From positions 1 to 40,662 of the forward strand of contig KE351606.1 of NCBI GenBank assembly GCA_000415185.1: 40,662 bases of DNA. The letters run 5' to 3'. The first letter of the stretch is position 1; each line of letters opens with the position of its first letter. Below are positions 7,226 to 15,502 of the stretch, in pieces. The notes under the pieces are model-generated. The model was not told the origin of the DNA. It saw nothing but the letters and a program-made list of their open reading frames with translations, and did not search any database. Origin of the DNA: Enterococcus faecalis 13-SD-W-01. Lineage in GTDB: Bacteria > Bacillota > Bacilli > Lactobacillales > Enterococcaceae. The position numbers and the translations under genes are program-made.

Positions 7226-7561
7226 ATGAGTAAATATACTGATGATGAAATTCGAGAAATGAGTAAAGTAACAATCAAGATAGCCGCTGACTACCTAGGG
7301 ATATCGTCAAATATGTTAACAATTGGAATGAGAAACAATCTATTGCCAATTGGTTTTGCTGTCCACTCTGACGATTCATATCGGAATAGTTGGTCTTACA
7401 GTATCGTTCCAGAAAGATTAATAGCATATAATCATGGGAAAATTAATAATATTCAGGTAGAGAATATTGAAAAAGGATTAGATAAGATTGTTGATGAATT
7501 CTCATCATTGAAAAAGGACTTGGTTTTTTTATTAAGCGAAAACGAGGAATCGGAGGAATAA
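7226..7561 (+). CDS. Small HTH-like protein, possible N-terminal part of a frameshift fusion
   Basis: 111 residues. Residues 5-35 (DDEIREMSKVTIKIAADYLGIS) resemble the excisionase/MerR-like helix-turn-helix used by phage and plasmid regulators; no further function is recognised. The C-terminal helix (EKGLDKIVDEFSSLKKDLVFLL) is coiled-coil-like. Codons 100-102 read GTT TTT TTA, creating the canonical slippery heptamer T TTT TTA. The -1 frame entered there is open all the way through the next gene. It is the first gene of the probable defence island. Confidence 0.65.
   Translation: MSKYTDDEIREMSKVTIKIAADYLGISSNMLTIGMRNNLLPIGFAVHSDDSYRNSWSYSIVPERLIAYNHGKINNIQVENIEKGLDKIVDEFSSLKKDLVFLLSENEESEE
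7525..7531 (+). other. Candidate -1 ribosomal frameshift heptamer T TTT TTA
   Basis: In phase with the 111-codon gene (codons TTT TTA preceded by T). A one-base backward slip continues with ATT AAG CGA and stays open to the stop at 9301-9303, giving a predicted 692-residue fusion. The intervening -1-frame stretch (NYRALIDLTNPRLSKIIFPE and on) looks protein-like. Alternatively the T7 tract carries a simple indel. Seen in sequence; function not established. Confidence 0.45.
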
Positions 7562-7725
7562 GGAATTATCGCGCATTAATCGATTTAACAAATCCAAGAT
7601 TATCCAAGATTATTTTTCCAGAAAGAAATTTCCAAGGTGAAGACACACCAGTTTTCGCAAAAAACTATTCTGAATCAAACTCAACAAATCAAAATAATAA
7701 CGCGGCAGAAAAGGTGGTGATAATT

Positions 7726-9303
7726 GTGGAAGAAGCAATCAAATATTCTGGTACTAGAAAGCAATTATATGAGGAAATATGGGAAATATCGGCCGCGGCA
7801 GTTGCTCGCAAATACGAAATTCCATACACTCAGTTTATGGCCCAAACGAAAGATAATGACATTCCTGTTCCACCATCAGGGTATTGGATGAGATTAAAAA
7901 ATGGCAAGGAAGTTGAACAACCTGAACTGAAAGGGGACATGGACAAGTTAATACAATTAATTGAGAAGACTAAAAAAAGAAAATCTATCGAAATTGATCC
8001 CGAGCCAACCACAACTGAAGATGCTCTGATATCAAACAACGGTGTCAGTCAAGAAAAAATTGAATTTTATGACTCAGATCAAAGTTATAATTATTACAAC
8101 AGACAGAAATTATACGAAGAGGTATGGATTGAACCGATAACAGAAGTAGCGAAAAGTTATCATGTTTCGGATAGTGCAATTCGGAAAGTGTGTAAATCTC
8201 TGAGTATTCCTACGCCACCACCTGATTATTGGTCGAAGACGAGAACAGACGGAAAAAATAGAATTCCTAATTTTCCGATTGGAAATTATCCAACCGGAAA
8301 ATACGGGCTTCGAAATAGACAATGGATTGTGCCACAAAGGAATGATTCAATAGAAACACGGCTTGGCTTCTTGAATTCTGAAGATTTGTCAGTTGTCTTG
8401 TCCGTTGCTGACCAAATATCGATAACCAACGACACAGATAAATTTCATTCAGCGGTCGTAAAACAAAAGAGAATGATTACTAATTGGCAAAAAGCATATA
8501 AAAAGAATCTAGACAAAGATTGGGGCCGACACGGTCTAGAGCATCCTCCTATGAATGCAGACAATTTATCGGAGGAAGGAGTAACTCGGTTAAGTAGGAT
8601 ACTGGACTCTTTAGTTAGAGCACTTGAGCCGTTAGGCTGTGTGTTATTATCTGATGATGCTGCTTTTGTAATCAATGGAGAAAAAGTAACATACTCGTTT
8701 TCTGAAGCAAAAGACAAGATTGATCACATCATCACTCCTAAAGAACACGCTGAATTGTTGAAATATGAAGACGAACGCAAACGTTATTCATGGGCCTCCA
8801 AACCAAAAATAAGAAAGTATGATTACTCGTTTAATGGAAAATTGACCTTTAAGCTATGCAGTAATAAGTTTTTCAGAGACTCTACCTCATATCAATTAGA
8901 AAACCGTCTAGGAGAAATTATCATAGCATTATTCGAAGCTTCGGAGGGAGTTAAACAGCAACGCCTCGAACGAGAAGAAGCTGAAAGAAAAAGGCAGGAA
9001 GAGCAACGTCTACAGGAGATAAAAAGACAAAACTATAATCAAGAAGTGGAAAAAATACTCGTTTTAGTTAACGAAGCAAATGATTTTGAAACATCTCAGC
9101 GGATACGAAACTATGTTGCGGCAGCAAAAGAATCGATGGATAAGGATAAATTTTCAGATGATTGGCTTCAGTGGGCATCAGAAAAAGCTAATTGGTTCGA
9201 TCCAACTGTTGCAAAAGAAGATCCACAATTGGGTGTAAGAGAGCACTATAAAAATGAAAGCGGGAAACAATTAGAAAAGAAAAGTAGCTACTGGTACGGT
9301 TAA
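7726..9303 (+). CDS. Protein with two LYEE(I/V)W...PP..YW repeats; defence-island companion
   Basis: 526 residues from GTG 7726, which has AGGTGG 8 bases upstream (a longer start at 7714 lacks one). Two repeats of about 50 residues at roughly 8-60 and 125-178 (R..LYEEVW..P...VAK.Y.VSDSAIRKVCKSL.IPTPP.DYW) look like HTH-type DNA-binding units. I know this motif from uncharacterised proteins of mobile elements but no function is assigned. A charged coiled coil lies near 410-450 (EREEAERKRQEEQRLQEIKRQ region). It has its own terminator and precedes the IetA promoter. The upstream frame is open back to 7495 without a start, so the protein may also be made as a -1 frameshift fusion with the preceding gene. 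Confidence 0.7.
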   Translation: MEEAIKYSGTRKQLYEEIWEISAAAVARKYEIPYTQFMAQTKDNDIPVPPSGYWMRLKNGKEVEQPELKGDMDKLIQLIEKTKKRKSIEIDPEPTTTEDALISNNGVSQEKIEFYDSDQSYNYYNRQKLYEEVWIEPITEVAKSYHVSDSAIRKVCKSLSIPTPPPDYWSKTRTDGKNRIPNFPIGNYPTGKYGLRNRQWIVPQRNDSIETRLGFLNSEDLSVVLSVADQISITNDTDKFHSAVVKQKRMITNWQKAYKKNLDKDWGRHGLEHPPMNADNLSEEGVTRLSRILDSLVRALEPLGCVLLSDDAAFVINGEKVTYSFSEAKDKIDHIITPKEHAELLKYEDERKRYSWASKPKIRKYDYSFNGKLTFKLCSNKFFRDSTSYQLENRLGEIIIALFEASEGVKQQRLEREEAERKRQEEQRLQEIKRQNYNQEVEKILVLVNEANDFETSQRIRNYVAAAKESMDKDKFSDDWLQWASEKANWFDPTVAKEDPQLGVREHYKNESGKQLEKKSSYWYG

Positions 9304-9336
9304 TTAGATGAATTGCTCAATATTATATTATACAGG

Positions 9337-9392
9337 AAGTCTAGGCAAACTGATCTCGTTGAAATGAGGAGGGTTGCCTAGATTTCTTTTTC
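9337..9392 (+). terminator. Intrinsic terminator after the repeat protein
   Basis: Stem GAAGTCTAGGCAA with TTGCCTAGATTTC (one G-T pair), about 25-base loop, then a T-rich tail. It separates this gene from the ietA promoter. Confidence 0.7.
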
Positions 9393-9445
9393 AAACAATA
9401 AATATCATTTTATGTCCCTAAAGTATATATAGTTGTCCCATAGTG

Positions 9446-9454
9446 TGATATAAT
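9446..9454 (+). promoter_or_regulatory. Extended -10 promoter of the AAA ATPase/protease pair
   Basis: TGATATAAT is an extended -10 element 24 bases before the GTG start, close to ideal for a short leader. No strong -35 is obvious, as usual for extended -10 promoters. A ribosome site GGAGG follows at about 9465. Confidence 0.55.
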
Positions 9455-9477
9455 CCAAATGAACGGAGGGCTTAATC

Positions 9478-10536
9478 GTGAAAAAACAAAATGTTCTCAA
9501 TCTAATTAAGTATCATGTTGAAAAAAATGAAGCTGGTTTTAGAAATGAAGCAATTGAAATTGCCAAAAACTTTGATAGTCGTGGTGATTATCAATTAGCT
9601 GAATACATTATGGGGCTGATTGCTGAAGCCAACCTATACACTCCACAGGCTACTGATTTTGAAAGTGAGTTTTTAAAGCACATTGACATCGCAAATTTAG
9701 GGCCGCTGAACTTGCCTGCAATTATAGCAGAAGATATCAAAGGAATAATTAATGCCGTTAAACATAAAATAGGCATCAATAAATTTCTATTTGAAGGTGC
9801 GCCCGGTAGTGGGAAAACGGAGGCTGCTAAGCATGTGTCTAGATTGTTAGACCGTACACTTTATTATGTGGATTTTGATCACCTAATTGACAGTAAATTA
9901 GGACAAACAAATAAAAATATATCTCAAGTATTCTCAGAAATCAATCGCATACCATATCCAGAAAAAACGGTAATCCTATTCGACGAAATTGACGTAATTG
10001 CTTTGGATAGAATTAACAGTAATGACGTCCGTGAAATGGGCCGTGTCACTTCGAGTATTTTGCGAGAATTTGATCGGTTAACGGAATTAAATACTGAAAT
10101 CGTTTTGATAGCAACAACAAATCTTTTTGATAATTTTGACAAAGCTTTATCACGCAGGTTTGATGCTGTCATCAGCTTTAATCGCTATTCGAAGGACGAC
10201 CTAATTGATATCTCTGAGTACTTCTTCTCAACCTATGCAAAAAATTTCAAAAATATCTCAAAAGATATCAGACTTTTTCGAAAAATTCTAAATAATACTG
10301 AGTCTTTGCCATATCCTGGTGAACTTAATAATGTAATTAAAACATCTCTTGCCTTTAGTGATATTGACAATAGTTATGATTATTTACGGCGACTATATAA
10401 TAATTTAGTTGGAGATCTCAGCACTTTGAGCATTCAAGATCTTCAGCATCAAGGGTTTACAGTGAGGGAAATTGAAAAACTAACTGGAGAATCTAAAAGT
10501 AATGTTTCTAGAAAGCTTAGTGGAGGGGATGAATAG
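9478..10536 (+). CDS. ietA: AAA+ ATPase, IetA-like (antiphage/plasmid-stability pair)
   Basis: 352 residues. AAA+ core: Walker A GAPGSGKT at 107-114, Walker B VILFDEID at 165-172, sensor-1 Asn in ATTN near 215, arginine-finger candidates in ALSRRFD at 226-227. The N-terminal roughly 90 residues are helical. The C-terminal 30 (FTVREIEKLTGESKSNVSRKL) form an HTH-like tail. An AAA ATPase directly coupled to a subtilisin-like protease is the IetA/IetS arrangement, reported first as a stability/incompatibility pair on Ti plasmids and later as an antiphage system. The ATPase probably controls the protease. GTG start with GGAGG upstream; one-base overlap with the next gene. Family sure, system name likely. 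Confidence 0.85.
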   Translation: MKKQNVLNLIKYHVEKNEAGFRNEAIEIAKNFDSRGDYQLAEYIMGLIAEANLYTPQATDFESEFLKHIDIANLGPLNLPAIIAEDIKGIINAVKHKIGINKFLFEGAPGSGKTEAAKHVSRLLDRTLYYVDFDHLIDSKLGQTNKNISQVFSEINRIPYPEKTVILFDEIDVIALDRINSNDVREMGRVTSSILREFDRLTELNTEIVLIATTNLFDNFDKALSRRFDAVISFNRYSKDDLIDISEYFFSTYAKNFKNISKDIRLFRKILNNTESLPYPGELNNVIKTSLAFSDIDNSYDYLRRLYNNLVGDLSTLSIQDLQHQGFTVREIEKLTGESKSNVSRKLSGGDE

Positions 10537-12773
10537 TGTCCAACAACGTACTCGAGTTACGAGGAAACCGATTTGTACAAGCTGCAAAGGTCAATAACAG
10601 ACCAGTACCTAACATGAATAGTAAGAAAACTGTTACCAGCATCGAACTAGACAAACTATCAAAGAAGATTCAAGAGATTAAGAAATTTTGGGCAGGAGAG
10701 CAAAGGCCGTTCAAAGGTGTGTTGGTCAGTGTCCACTATAATAAGATTGCTGCTAAAAGTAACCGAATTAGTGGCTTATTGAAAGCATATGAGTCCAATC
10801 AAGCAATAGTCGGAGCGAAGTTTAACGAGAAAAAAAACAAACATATTATTACTTACTATGTTGAAAATCGCGATCTCGAGAAAACAATCTTGCTTTTAGA
10901 TGAAGCTAGAAAGATTTTGGTATCTTACTTTGATGGCAGAATCGATAAAGCAGGATTTGATAACAATTCTTTCATTAACCGAATACCTTTCAATAAGTAT
11001 GCAATCAGCAAATCAGCATTTAAAGCTGTAATTGGTGATGTCTCATACATCGATGATTTTGAAGTAGAAATGTCCACTGCACAAACAAAGGAGAGCATCA
11101 TCACACTTTATGACACTAAAATGAGTACCCAAAAGTTGTTGAAAGATCTTGGAATTGATATTTTATCTAGTCGAATTATTGACAATCAAACAGTTTTTCT
11201 AAATGAACATGAGTTGGGTCTATTACGTGAGAAAGCGCCATATTTGATTGCCATGGCAACAACTGATCTTTCACAGCTAGCACCATCTGACTTTTCGGAT
11301 TCTTTTGAATCTCAGATGGTCACAATTCCAGAGCCGAGTAATGAACCAACTATTGGTGTTATCGATACGTTGTTTGATAAACGCGTCTATTTTGGTTCTT
11401 GGGTTGATTATCATGACATGGTCAGTGAACATTTTCAAAAAGAAGCGAAAGATTACAATCACGGAACAGCTGTATCGTCATTGATTGTTGACGGTCCACG
11501 ATTGAATCCTTGGCTTGATGACGGATGTGGTCGTTTCAAAGTGCGTCATTTTGGTGTTGCCGCTGGTGGTAATTTTTCTTCATATACAATCATCCGGATG
11601 ATTAAACAGGTGATAGCATCTAATCCTGATATTAAGGTATGGAATATCTCTCTCGGAAGCAATCAAGAAATAAATGATAATTTCATATCAGCAGAAGCAG
11701 CGGTCTTAGACCAAATTCAATTTGAACATGACGTAATTTTTGTAATTGCTGGCACAAATAAACCTTCTCCTGATGTGACTAAAATAGGATCCCCAGCTGA
11801 CTCTATTAATGGTATCGTTGTCAACTCCGTAACGAAAAGCGGGCTATCCACAACTTATACACGCCAAGGAATTGCACTCTCTTTCTTTGCGAAACCTGAC
11901 GTTAGTTATTACGGTGGAAGCAAAGAGGAATTTATTCGAGTCTGCGAGCCGTTAGGAGAATCCAAGGTTGCGGGAACTTCTTTCGCGGCACCTTGGATTG
12001 CAAGAAAACTCTCTTATATGATTGATGTATTGGGAATTAGTCGAGAAATAGCCAAGGCGATGCTTATAGATGCCGCCAAGGGTTGGAATGATAACCCAAC
12101 ACCAGAATATATTGCAGTTTTTGGCCATGGCACTGTGCCAATAAAAATTGACGATATTGTTAAAACACCAGATGATGAAATAAGGTTTTTAGTAACCGAT
12201 ATTAGTGAAAAATGGAACACGTATAACTATAGTTTCCCCATACCATTACACGAGAATAAATATCCTTATATCGCTCGTGCAACTATGTGCTATTTCCCAA
12301 TTTGTAATCGCGCTCAAGGTGTAGATTACACAAATACGGAGTTAAATCTTCACTTTGGCCGTATACAGGATAATGGCAAAATAAAAGATATAAAAGGGGA
12401 TAAACAAAACTCGGATGCATCAGACTACGAAGAAGGCAGTGTCATATTCGAAGCAGAAGCACGAGAAAGCTTTCGAAAATGGGATAATGTTAAATATTTA
12501 GCTGAAAAACCAGGGGGTAGCAAAAGACCTAGAAGGTCCTATTCAAATAAAAACTGGGGGATGGAAATAAAGACCAGTAACCGTCTCGATCCAAAAGATG
12601 GTATTGGGTTGCGTTTCGGAGTCGTAGTCACATTAAAGGAAATTAACGGGATTAATCGAATCGATGAATTTATCAGAAATTGTAACTTGAGCGGTTGGAT
12701 TGTAAATGAACTAGATGTTGCTATTAGACAAGATATCCAGCAAAAGTTGAACGAAGATATTGAGTTTGACTAA
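10536..12773 (+). CDS. ietS: Subtilisin-like (S8) serine protease, IetS-like effector
   Basis: 745 residues with no signal peptide, so intracellular. The catalytic triad is visible: Asp277 in IGVIDTLFD, His309 in DYNHGTAVSS, Ser482 in GTSFAAPW; Asn408 in IAGTNKP is the oxyanion residue. Residues 1-265 form an uncharacterised N-terminal region, and the final 180 residues a beta-rich domain (FPIPLHENKYPYIARATMCYFP). Predicted role: proteolytic effector triggered on infection or on loss of its partner, restrained by the AAA ATPase encoded upstream. Translationally coupled (GTG overlaps the ietA stop). A hairpin with T-run follows at 12911-12932. Confidence 0.85.
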   Translation: MSNNVLELRGNRFVQAAKVNNRPVPNMNSKKTVTSIELDKLSKKIQEIKKFWAGEQRPFKGVLVSVHYNKIAAKSNRISGLLKAYESNQAIVGAKFNEKKNKHIITYYVENRDLEKTILLLDEARKILVSYFDGRIDKAGFDNNSFINRIPFNKYAISKSAFKAVIGDVSYIDDFEVEMSTAQTKESIITLYDTKMSTQKLLKDLGIDILSSRIIDNQTVFLNEHELGLLREKAPYLIAMATTDLSQLAPSDFSDSFESQMVTIPEPSNEPTIGVIDTLFDKRVYFGSWVDYHDMVSEHFQKEAKDYNHGTAVSSLIVDGPRLNPWLDDGCGRFKVRHFGVAAGGNFSSYTIIRMIKQVIASNPDIKVWNISLGSNQEINDNFISAEAAVLDQIQFEHDVIFVIAGTNKPSPDVTKIGSPADSINGIVVNSVTKSGLSTTYTRQGIALSFFAKPDVSYYGGSKEEFIRVCEPLGESKVAGTSFAAPWIARKLSYMIDVLGISREIAKAMLIDAAKGWNDNPTPEYIAVFGHGTVPIKIDDIVKTPDDEIRFLVTDISEKWNTYNYSFPIPLHENKYPYIARATMCYFPICNRAQGVDYTNTELNLHFGRIQDNGKIKDIKGDKQNSDASDYEEGSVIFEAEARESFRKWDNVKYLAEKPGGSKRPRRSYSNKNWGMEIKTSNRLDPKDGIGLRFGVVVTLKEINGINRIDEFIRNCNLSGWIVNELDVAIRQDIQQKLNEDIEFD

Positions 12774-13092
12774 GAAAAGATTACTACCCCTTAATAGATA
12801 TGTGTTTCGAAACACTGTGGTACTAATTAAAATATTATAAGAGATTTATTATGGCAAAATATACAGCACCAGTTTATGGGCACCGTAGTGCTAGGGAAAA
12901 TAGTATTTCTAACAATTGTAATTAATTGTTTTTTTCTCGATTTTTTAAACTTTATTTAAGAGATTTTATATCAATTATGTTGATTGAAAAATAGTAATTT
13001 AGTAATATAAAAATGATAATGAAGCTTGCCTTTAAAGTTAGGTTTAGTCTAATTTTAGAGGCAAGCTTCATTATTATGCTTTTTTACTACAT
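12774..13092. other. Gene-free interval between ietS and xerS with two hairpins
   Basis: Holds a perfect 14-bp palindrome GTGTTTCGAAACAC (about 12799-12812), a 24-codon ATG ORF at 12851-12925 without a strong ribosome site, a terminator-like stem AACAATT/AATTGTT plus T-run at 12911-12932, and the xerS terminator. I do not recognise the short peptide (MAKYTAPVYGHRSAREN...). Confidence 0.4.
13016..13076 (-). terminator. Intrinsic terminator of the XerS-like gene
   Basis: Long stem, AATGAAGCTTGCCTCTAAA pairing with TTTAAAGGCAAGCTTCATT with one mismatch, followed on the minus strand by a T-rich tail. It lies 17 bases after the stop codon. Confidence 0.85.
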
Positions 13093-14178
13093 TTACAAAG
13101 CATTCAACGCATCGATTGTAGCTGCATTGTCTATATGGGTATATAGAGTTGTCGTATTAGTACTCGAGTGTCCTAATTGTTGTGCCGTAAGTACTAAAGA
13201 ATTGGTTTGTTGATAGAGTCTAGTGGCCAACGTGTGACGTAGTTTGTGGGGACTGACTTGGACCCTGAAGCCCTTCGAATATTTTGCTACCATTCGTTCT
13301 ATAGCAATTCCTGAGATCCGTTTTGCTTCTCCTTGATAGGTTGTCAGGAAAAAGGCTTTTTCATCATCTGAAGCTTTATATCGTTCTTTTCGAATAGCTA
13401 AATAATTTGCAAGATATTCCATAGCGAATGCTGCTATATTCACAGCATCTCTTTTATTTCCTTTTCTAGTCACTACAACATTGTTCTTCTCTAAAGATAG
13501 ATCTTCCAAATTAATATTTACAACTTCCGATAATCTCAATCCAGACCCTAAAATAAGAGCATTTATGGCAAGATCTCTTTCAATATCTCTTTGATAGTAA
13601 ACTAATGCTCTTTTACTCAAAGTGTTCTTATAATCCACTGCAATGTAATCCAGGTATTTTTGTGTATCATCTTCTAAAAATAATTTTTTCTCTATAGCAT
13701 TTGCCCGTGCTGCTAAAGTTGTTTTATCTGCCATAGTTGATACTTGGTCCATAGGATTCTTTTCTAAATACGGCTTCCCTAAAGGATTATTCGAGCTCGT
13801 AGAAAGGTACTTAAACAAAACTTTTAGTGCTGTGATGTTTCGGTTAATAGTAGGGATCGATAAGCCCAAGTTATTGTTGTCTTCAAGTTGAGATTTAGTG
13901 GATTCTTTTTTGACATTTTCTTTTGTGCGACGCTTTAAGTGGGACTTATATAGATTTAAATCATAGGCTGTTAATTGCCTTATTGATGCGATGGAAGTAT
14001 CGGCAACAACAGCTTCGCCCAATAACCAATTATAAAAGAGTTTATAATTTTTCAGGTATTCTAGCGTTGTACGAGGAGATTGATCTTTATCCTCACGTTC
14101 CTGAACAAAATCTTTTATATAATCTGGCATATGAAGCAATATTTCATCTATTTTTATATATATTTCCGTATTTTTCAT
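13093..14178 (-). CDS. XerS-type tyrosine recombinase
   Basis: 361 residues from the ATG at 14178, preceded by AAGG at 9 bases; the upstream in-frame extension runs through the promoter and is rejected. The N-terminal SAM-like core-binding domain spans roughly 1-140. The catalytic domain carries Arg215 (GSGLRLSEV), Lys239 (TRKGNKRD), His311/Arg314 (PHKLRHTLATR), His337 (LGHSS) and Tyr346 (LYTHI). Length and architecture match the single-recombinase XerS of streptococci/lactococci rather than paired XerC/XerD. Dif-like sites with 6-bp spacers lie in its own promoter region and at 14977 and 16621, so it probably resolves dimers or moves the flanked module. Divergent from higBA. Confidence 0.88.
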   Translation of the reverse strand: MKNTEIYIKIDEILLHMPDYIKDFVQEREDKDQSPRTTLEYLKNYKLFYNWLLGEAVVADTSIASIRQLTAYDLNLYKSHLKRRTKENVKKESTKSQLEDNNNLGLSIPTINRNITALKVLFKYLSTSSNNPLGKPYLEKNPMDQVSTMADKTTLAARANAIEKKLFLEDDTQKYLDYIAVDYKNTLSKRALVYYQRDIERDLAINALILGSGLRLSEVVNINLEDLSLEKNNVVVTRKGNKRDAVNIAAFAMEYLANYLAIRKERYKASDDEKAFFLTTYQGEAKRISGIAIERMVAKYSKGFRVQVSPHKLRHTLATRLYQQTNSLVLTAQQLGHSSTNTTTLYTHIDNAATIDALNAL

Positions 14179-14219
14179 TATATTCATCCTTTCAAAGAGT
14201 AGGGGAGAGAAGTAACTCC

Positions 14220-14241
14220 ATAATTGGACTATACCAATTAT
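14220..14241. other. Dif-like inverted repeat with 6-bp spacer in the xerS promoter
   Basis: ATAATTGG-ACTATA-CCAATTAT: perfect 8-bp arms around a 6-bp spacer, the geometry of Xer core sites. Its position just upstream of the recombinase start would suit an attachment site or an autoregulatory operator. Arm sequence differs from the two downstream sites. Confidence 0.4.
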
Positions 14242-14274
14242 AAAGTTGCTTGTCAATTGATTTATACACAAAAA

Positions 14275-14308
14275 TTGAAATAAATAAAATATATGATATA
14301 ATAAGTGC
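14275..14308 (+). promoter_or_regulatory. Near-consensus promoter giving a leaderless higB transcript
   Basis: TTGAAA at 14275-14280, a 16-bp spacer, and the extended -10 TGATATAAT ending at 14302. The ATG of the toxin gene begins at 14309, only 6 bases after the -10, so transcription should start at or next to the start codon. No Shine-Dalgarno sequence is present. Confidence 0.65.
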
Positions 14309-14668
14309 ATGGATAAGATAGAATTCGAAACTTATAAACGACCAAATGGACATGATGAATTTTTAGAGTGGGTTACCGCTTTGCCCATTAAAGATCGTGC
14401 AAAATTATTGAGAACTATCAAAGAAACAGAAGTAAATGGCCTGTTAGTCGCACAACGTTTAAAATGGGTGAAAAAAATAGATACCAATTTATATGAATTG
14501 AGAAGTAAAGTTGGTACAAATATTCAAAGAGGGTTATATTTTCATGTTGAAAATGGGCGATATGTAATCACACATGGGTTTACAAAAAAGTCAGAAAAAA
14601 CACCAAAAAAAGAAATAGATCATGCAAAGGAATTAAGAAAGGAATGGTTTGAAAATGAAGATAGATGA
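14309..14668 (+). CDS. higB: HigB-type toxin (RelE superfamily, phage Gp49-like)
   Basis: 119 residues of the Gp49/HigB family: VAQRLKWVKKIDTNLYELRSKVGTNIQRGLYFHVENGRYVITHGFTKKSEKTPKKEI. The hallmarks are LYELR, the R..YF strand and the GFTKKxxKTPxxEI motif near residues 91-103. It would cleave translated mRNA on ribosomes. Toxin-first order, with the antitoxin start inside its 3' end, is the HigBA arrangement. The promoter implies a leaderless mRNA, so translation may depend on 70S initiation. Divergent from xerS. Confidence 0.85.
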   Translation: MDKIEFETYKRPNGHDEFLEWVTALPIKDRAKLLRTIKETEVNGLLVAQRLKWVKKIDTNLYELRSKVGTNIQRGLYFHVENGRYVITHGFTKKSEKTPKKEIDHAKELRKEWFENEDR

Positions 14669-14921
14669 TTTAATTAAAGATATGAAAAAAGACACCGCCT
14701 TTGCAGAAGCTTATCAGAGTGAAGGGGAGAAACTGCAAACTGCTGTAGCATTGTACAAAGCGAGAGAAGAGGCAGGGCTAACACAGGTTGAGCTGGCAGA
14801 ACGCGCAGAGACCACTCAAGCAACTATTGCTCGAATCGAGCGTGGAGATAACGTATCTTTTGAAAAGTTATCGGCAATTGCCCATGCTATGGGGAAAGAA
14901 TTAAAAGTTGAATTTGTCTAA
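14649..14921 (+). CDS. higA: HigA-type XRE-family antitoxin
   Basis: 90 residues. The helix-turn-helix lies at about 35-85 (KAREEAGLTQVELAERAETTQATIARIERG, then VSFEKLSAIAHAMGKEL), the standard XRE/HigA fold. Overlaps the toxin gene by 20 bases. It neutralises HigB and probably represses the promoter at 14275. An intrinsic terminator follows at once. Confidence 0.87.
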   Translation: MKMKIDDLIKDMKKDTAFAEAYQSEGEKLQTAVALYKAREEAGLTQVELAERAETTQATIARIERGDNVSFEKLSAIAHAMGKELKVEFV

Positions 14922-14935
14922 ATAAAACAAGATTG

Positions 14936-14966
14936 ACCCTCTAAAAAAATCTTTTAGAGGGTTTTT
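14936..14966 (+). terminator. Intrinsic terminator of higBA
   Basis: ACCCTCTAAAA/TTTTAGAGGGT stem with a five-base loop and a T-run, 15 bases after the antitoxin stop. Confidence 0.9.
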
Positions 14967-14976
14967 ATATCAATTA

Positions 14977-15016
14977 TTTAATTATATAGAAAGAACAATC
15001 TTTCTATATAATTAAA
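14977..15016. other. Dif-like site 1: perfect 17-bp inverted repeat with 6-bp spacer
   Basis: TTTAATTATATAGAAAG at 14977-14993, spacer AACAAT, exact complementary arm at 15000-15016. Two recombinase-binding arms around a 6-bp core is the layout of Xer/dif sites. It is not followed by a T-run, and the higBA terminator already sits just upstream, so a terminator role is unlikely. It shares the inner arm ATATAGAAA with site 2 at 16621. Confidence 0.6.
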
Positions 15017-15266
15017 TTCATTAAAATAAGTCATTGTAACTAATTATGCTGTTAAGAAAGGTAGGAGACGGAATCCAAAGAACACATATAAATGGATATT
15101 GAGTCCCACAATTACATATACAATTTCTCAAAACTTAACCTAAAAATCTAAACAGATGTTAAGGGGAATTTATTAACTTATTTCGCTATAGATATTTAAA
15201 AGAGTAGACTTGAAAAATTGTACTTGTTTGTAAGTTTATAAACAAATATGAGACTTTTCTGCCTGA

Positions 15267-15362
15267 TTGCAATTAACAGAATATATGCTACAATAAAAGT
15301 ATCAAAAACAGGTTCATATTACGACCGAAGACCACTAGCGGGCTGGCTAGTGGTCTTCTTTT
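15267..15362 (+). ncRNA. Short-RNA unit 1 (promoter plus ~60-nt RNA plus terminator)
   Basis: TTGCAA at 15267, 16-bp spacer, extended -10 TGCTACAAT ending 15294, then an RNA of about 60 bases ending in the perfect 13-bp hairpin GAAGACCACTAGC/GCTAGTGGTCTTC (15327-15358) and TTTT. The size and organisation resemble the antitoxin RNA of Fst/par-type type I TA loci. No Fst-like toxin ORF could be recognised on the opposite strand. Confidence 0.5.
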
Positions 15363-15502
15363 ACGTTCTTTCCGGATTAACGGATAGGCTTGCTGTATTT
15401 TTTTTGCAATTCTACAATCAAGCCATTTCATTTGCAGATTTAGTTGACTGCTACTTCTGCTTCAATTACAAAAAACAAATTTTATCTATTGTATTTAGTT
15501 GA

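Noticed and set aside
13923-14243. 106-codon plus-strand ORF overlapping xerS
   Set aside because: Shadow of the recombinase gene on the other strand, with no ribosome site.
15248-15502. 84-codon ORF with hydrophobic stretches
   Set aside because: It runs through the promoter and terminator of short-RNA unit 1, has no ribosome site, and is not repeated in unit 2.
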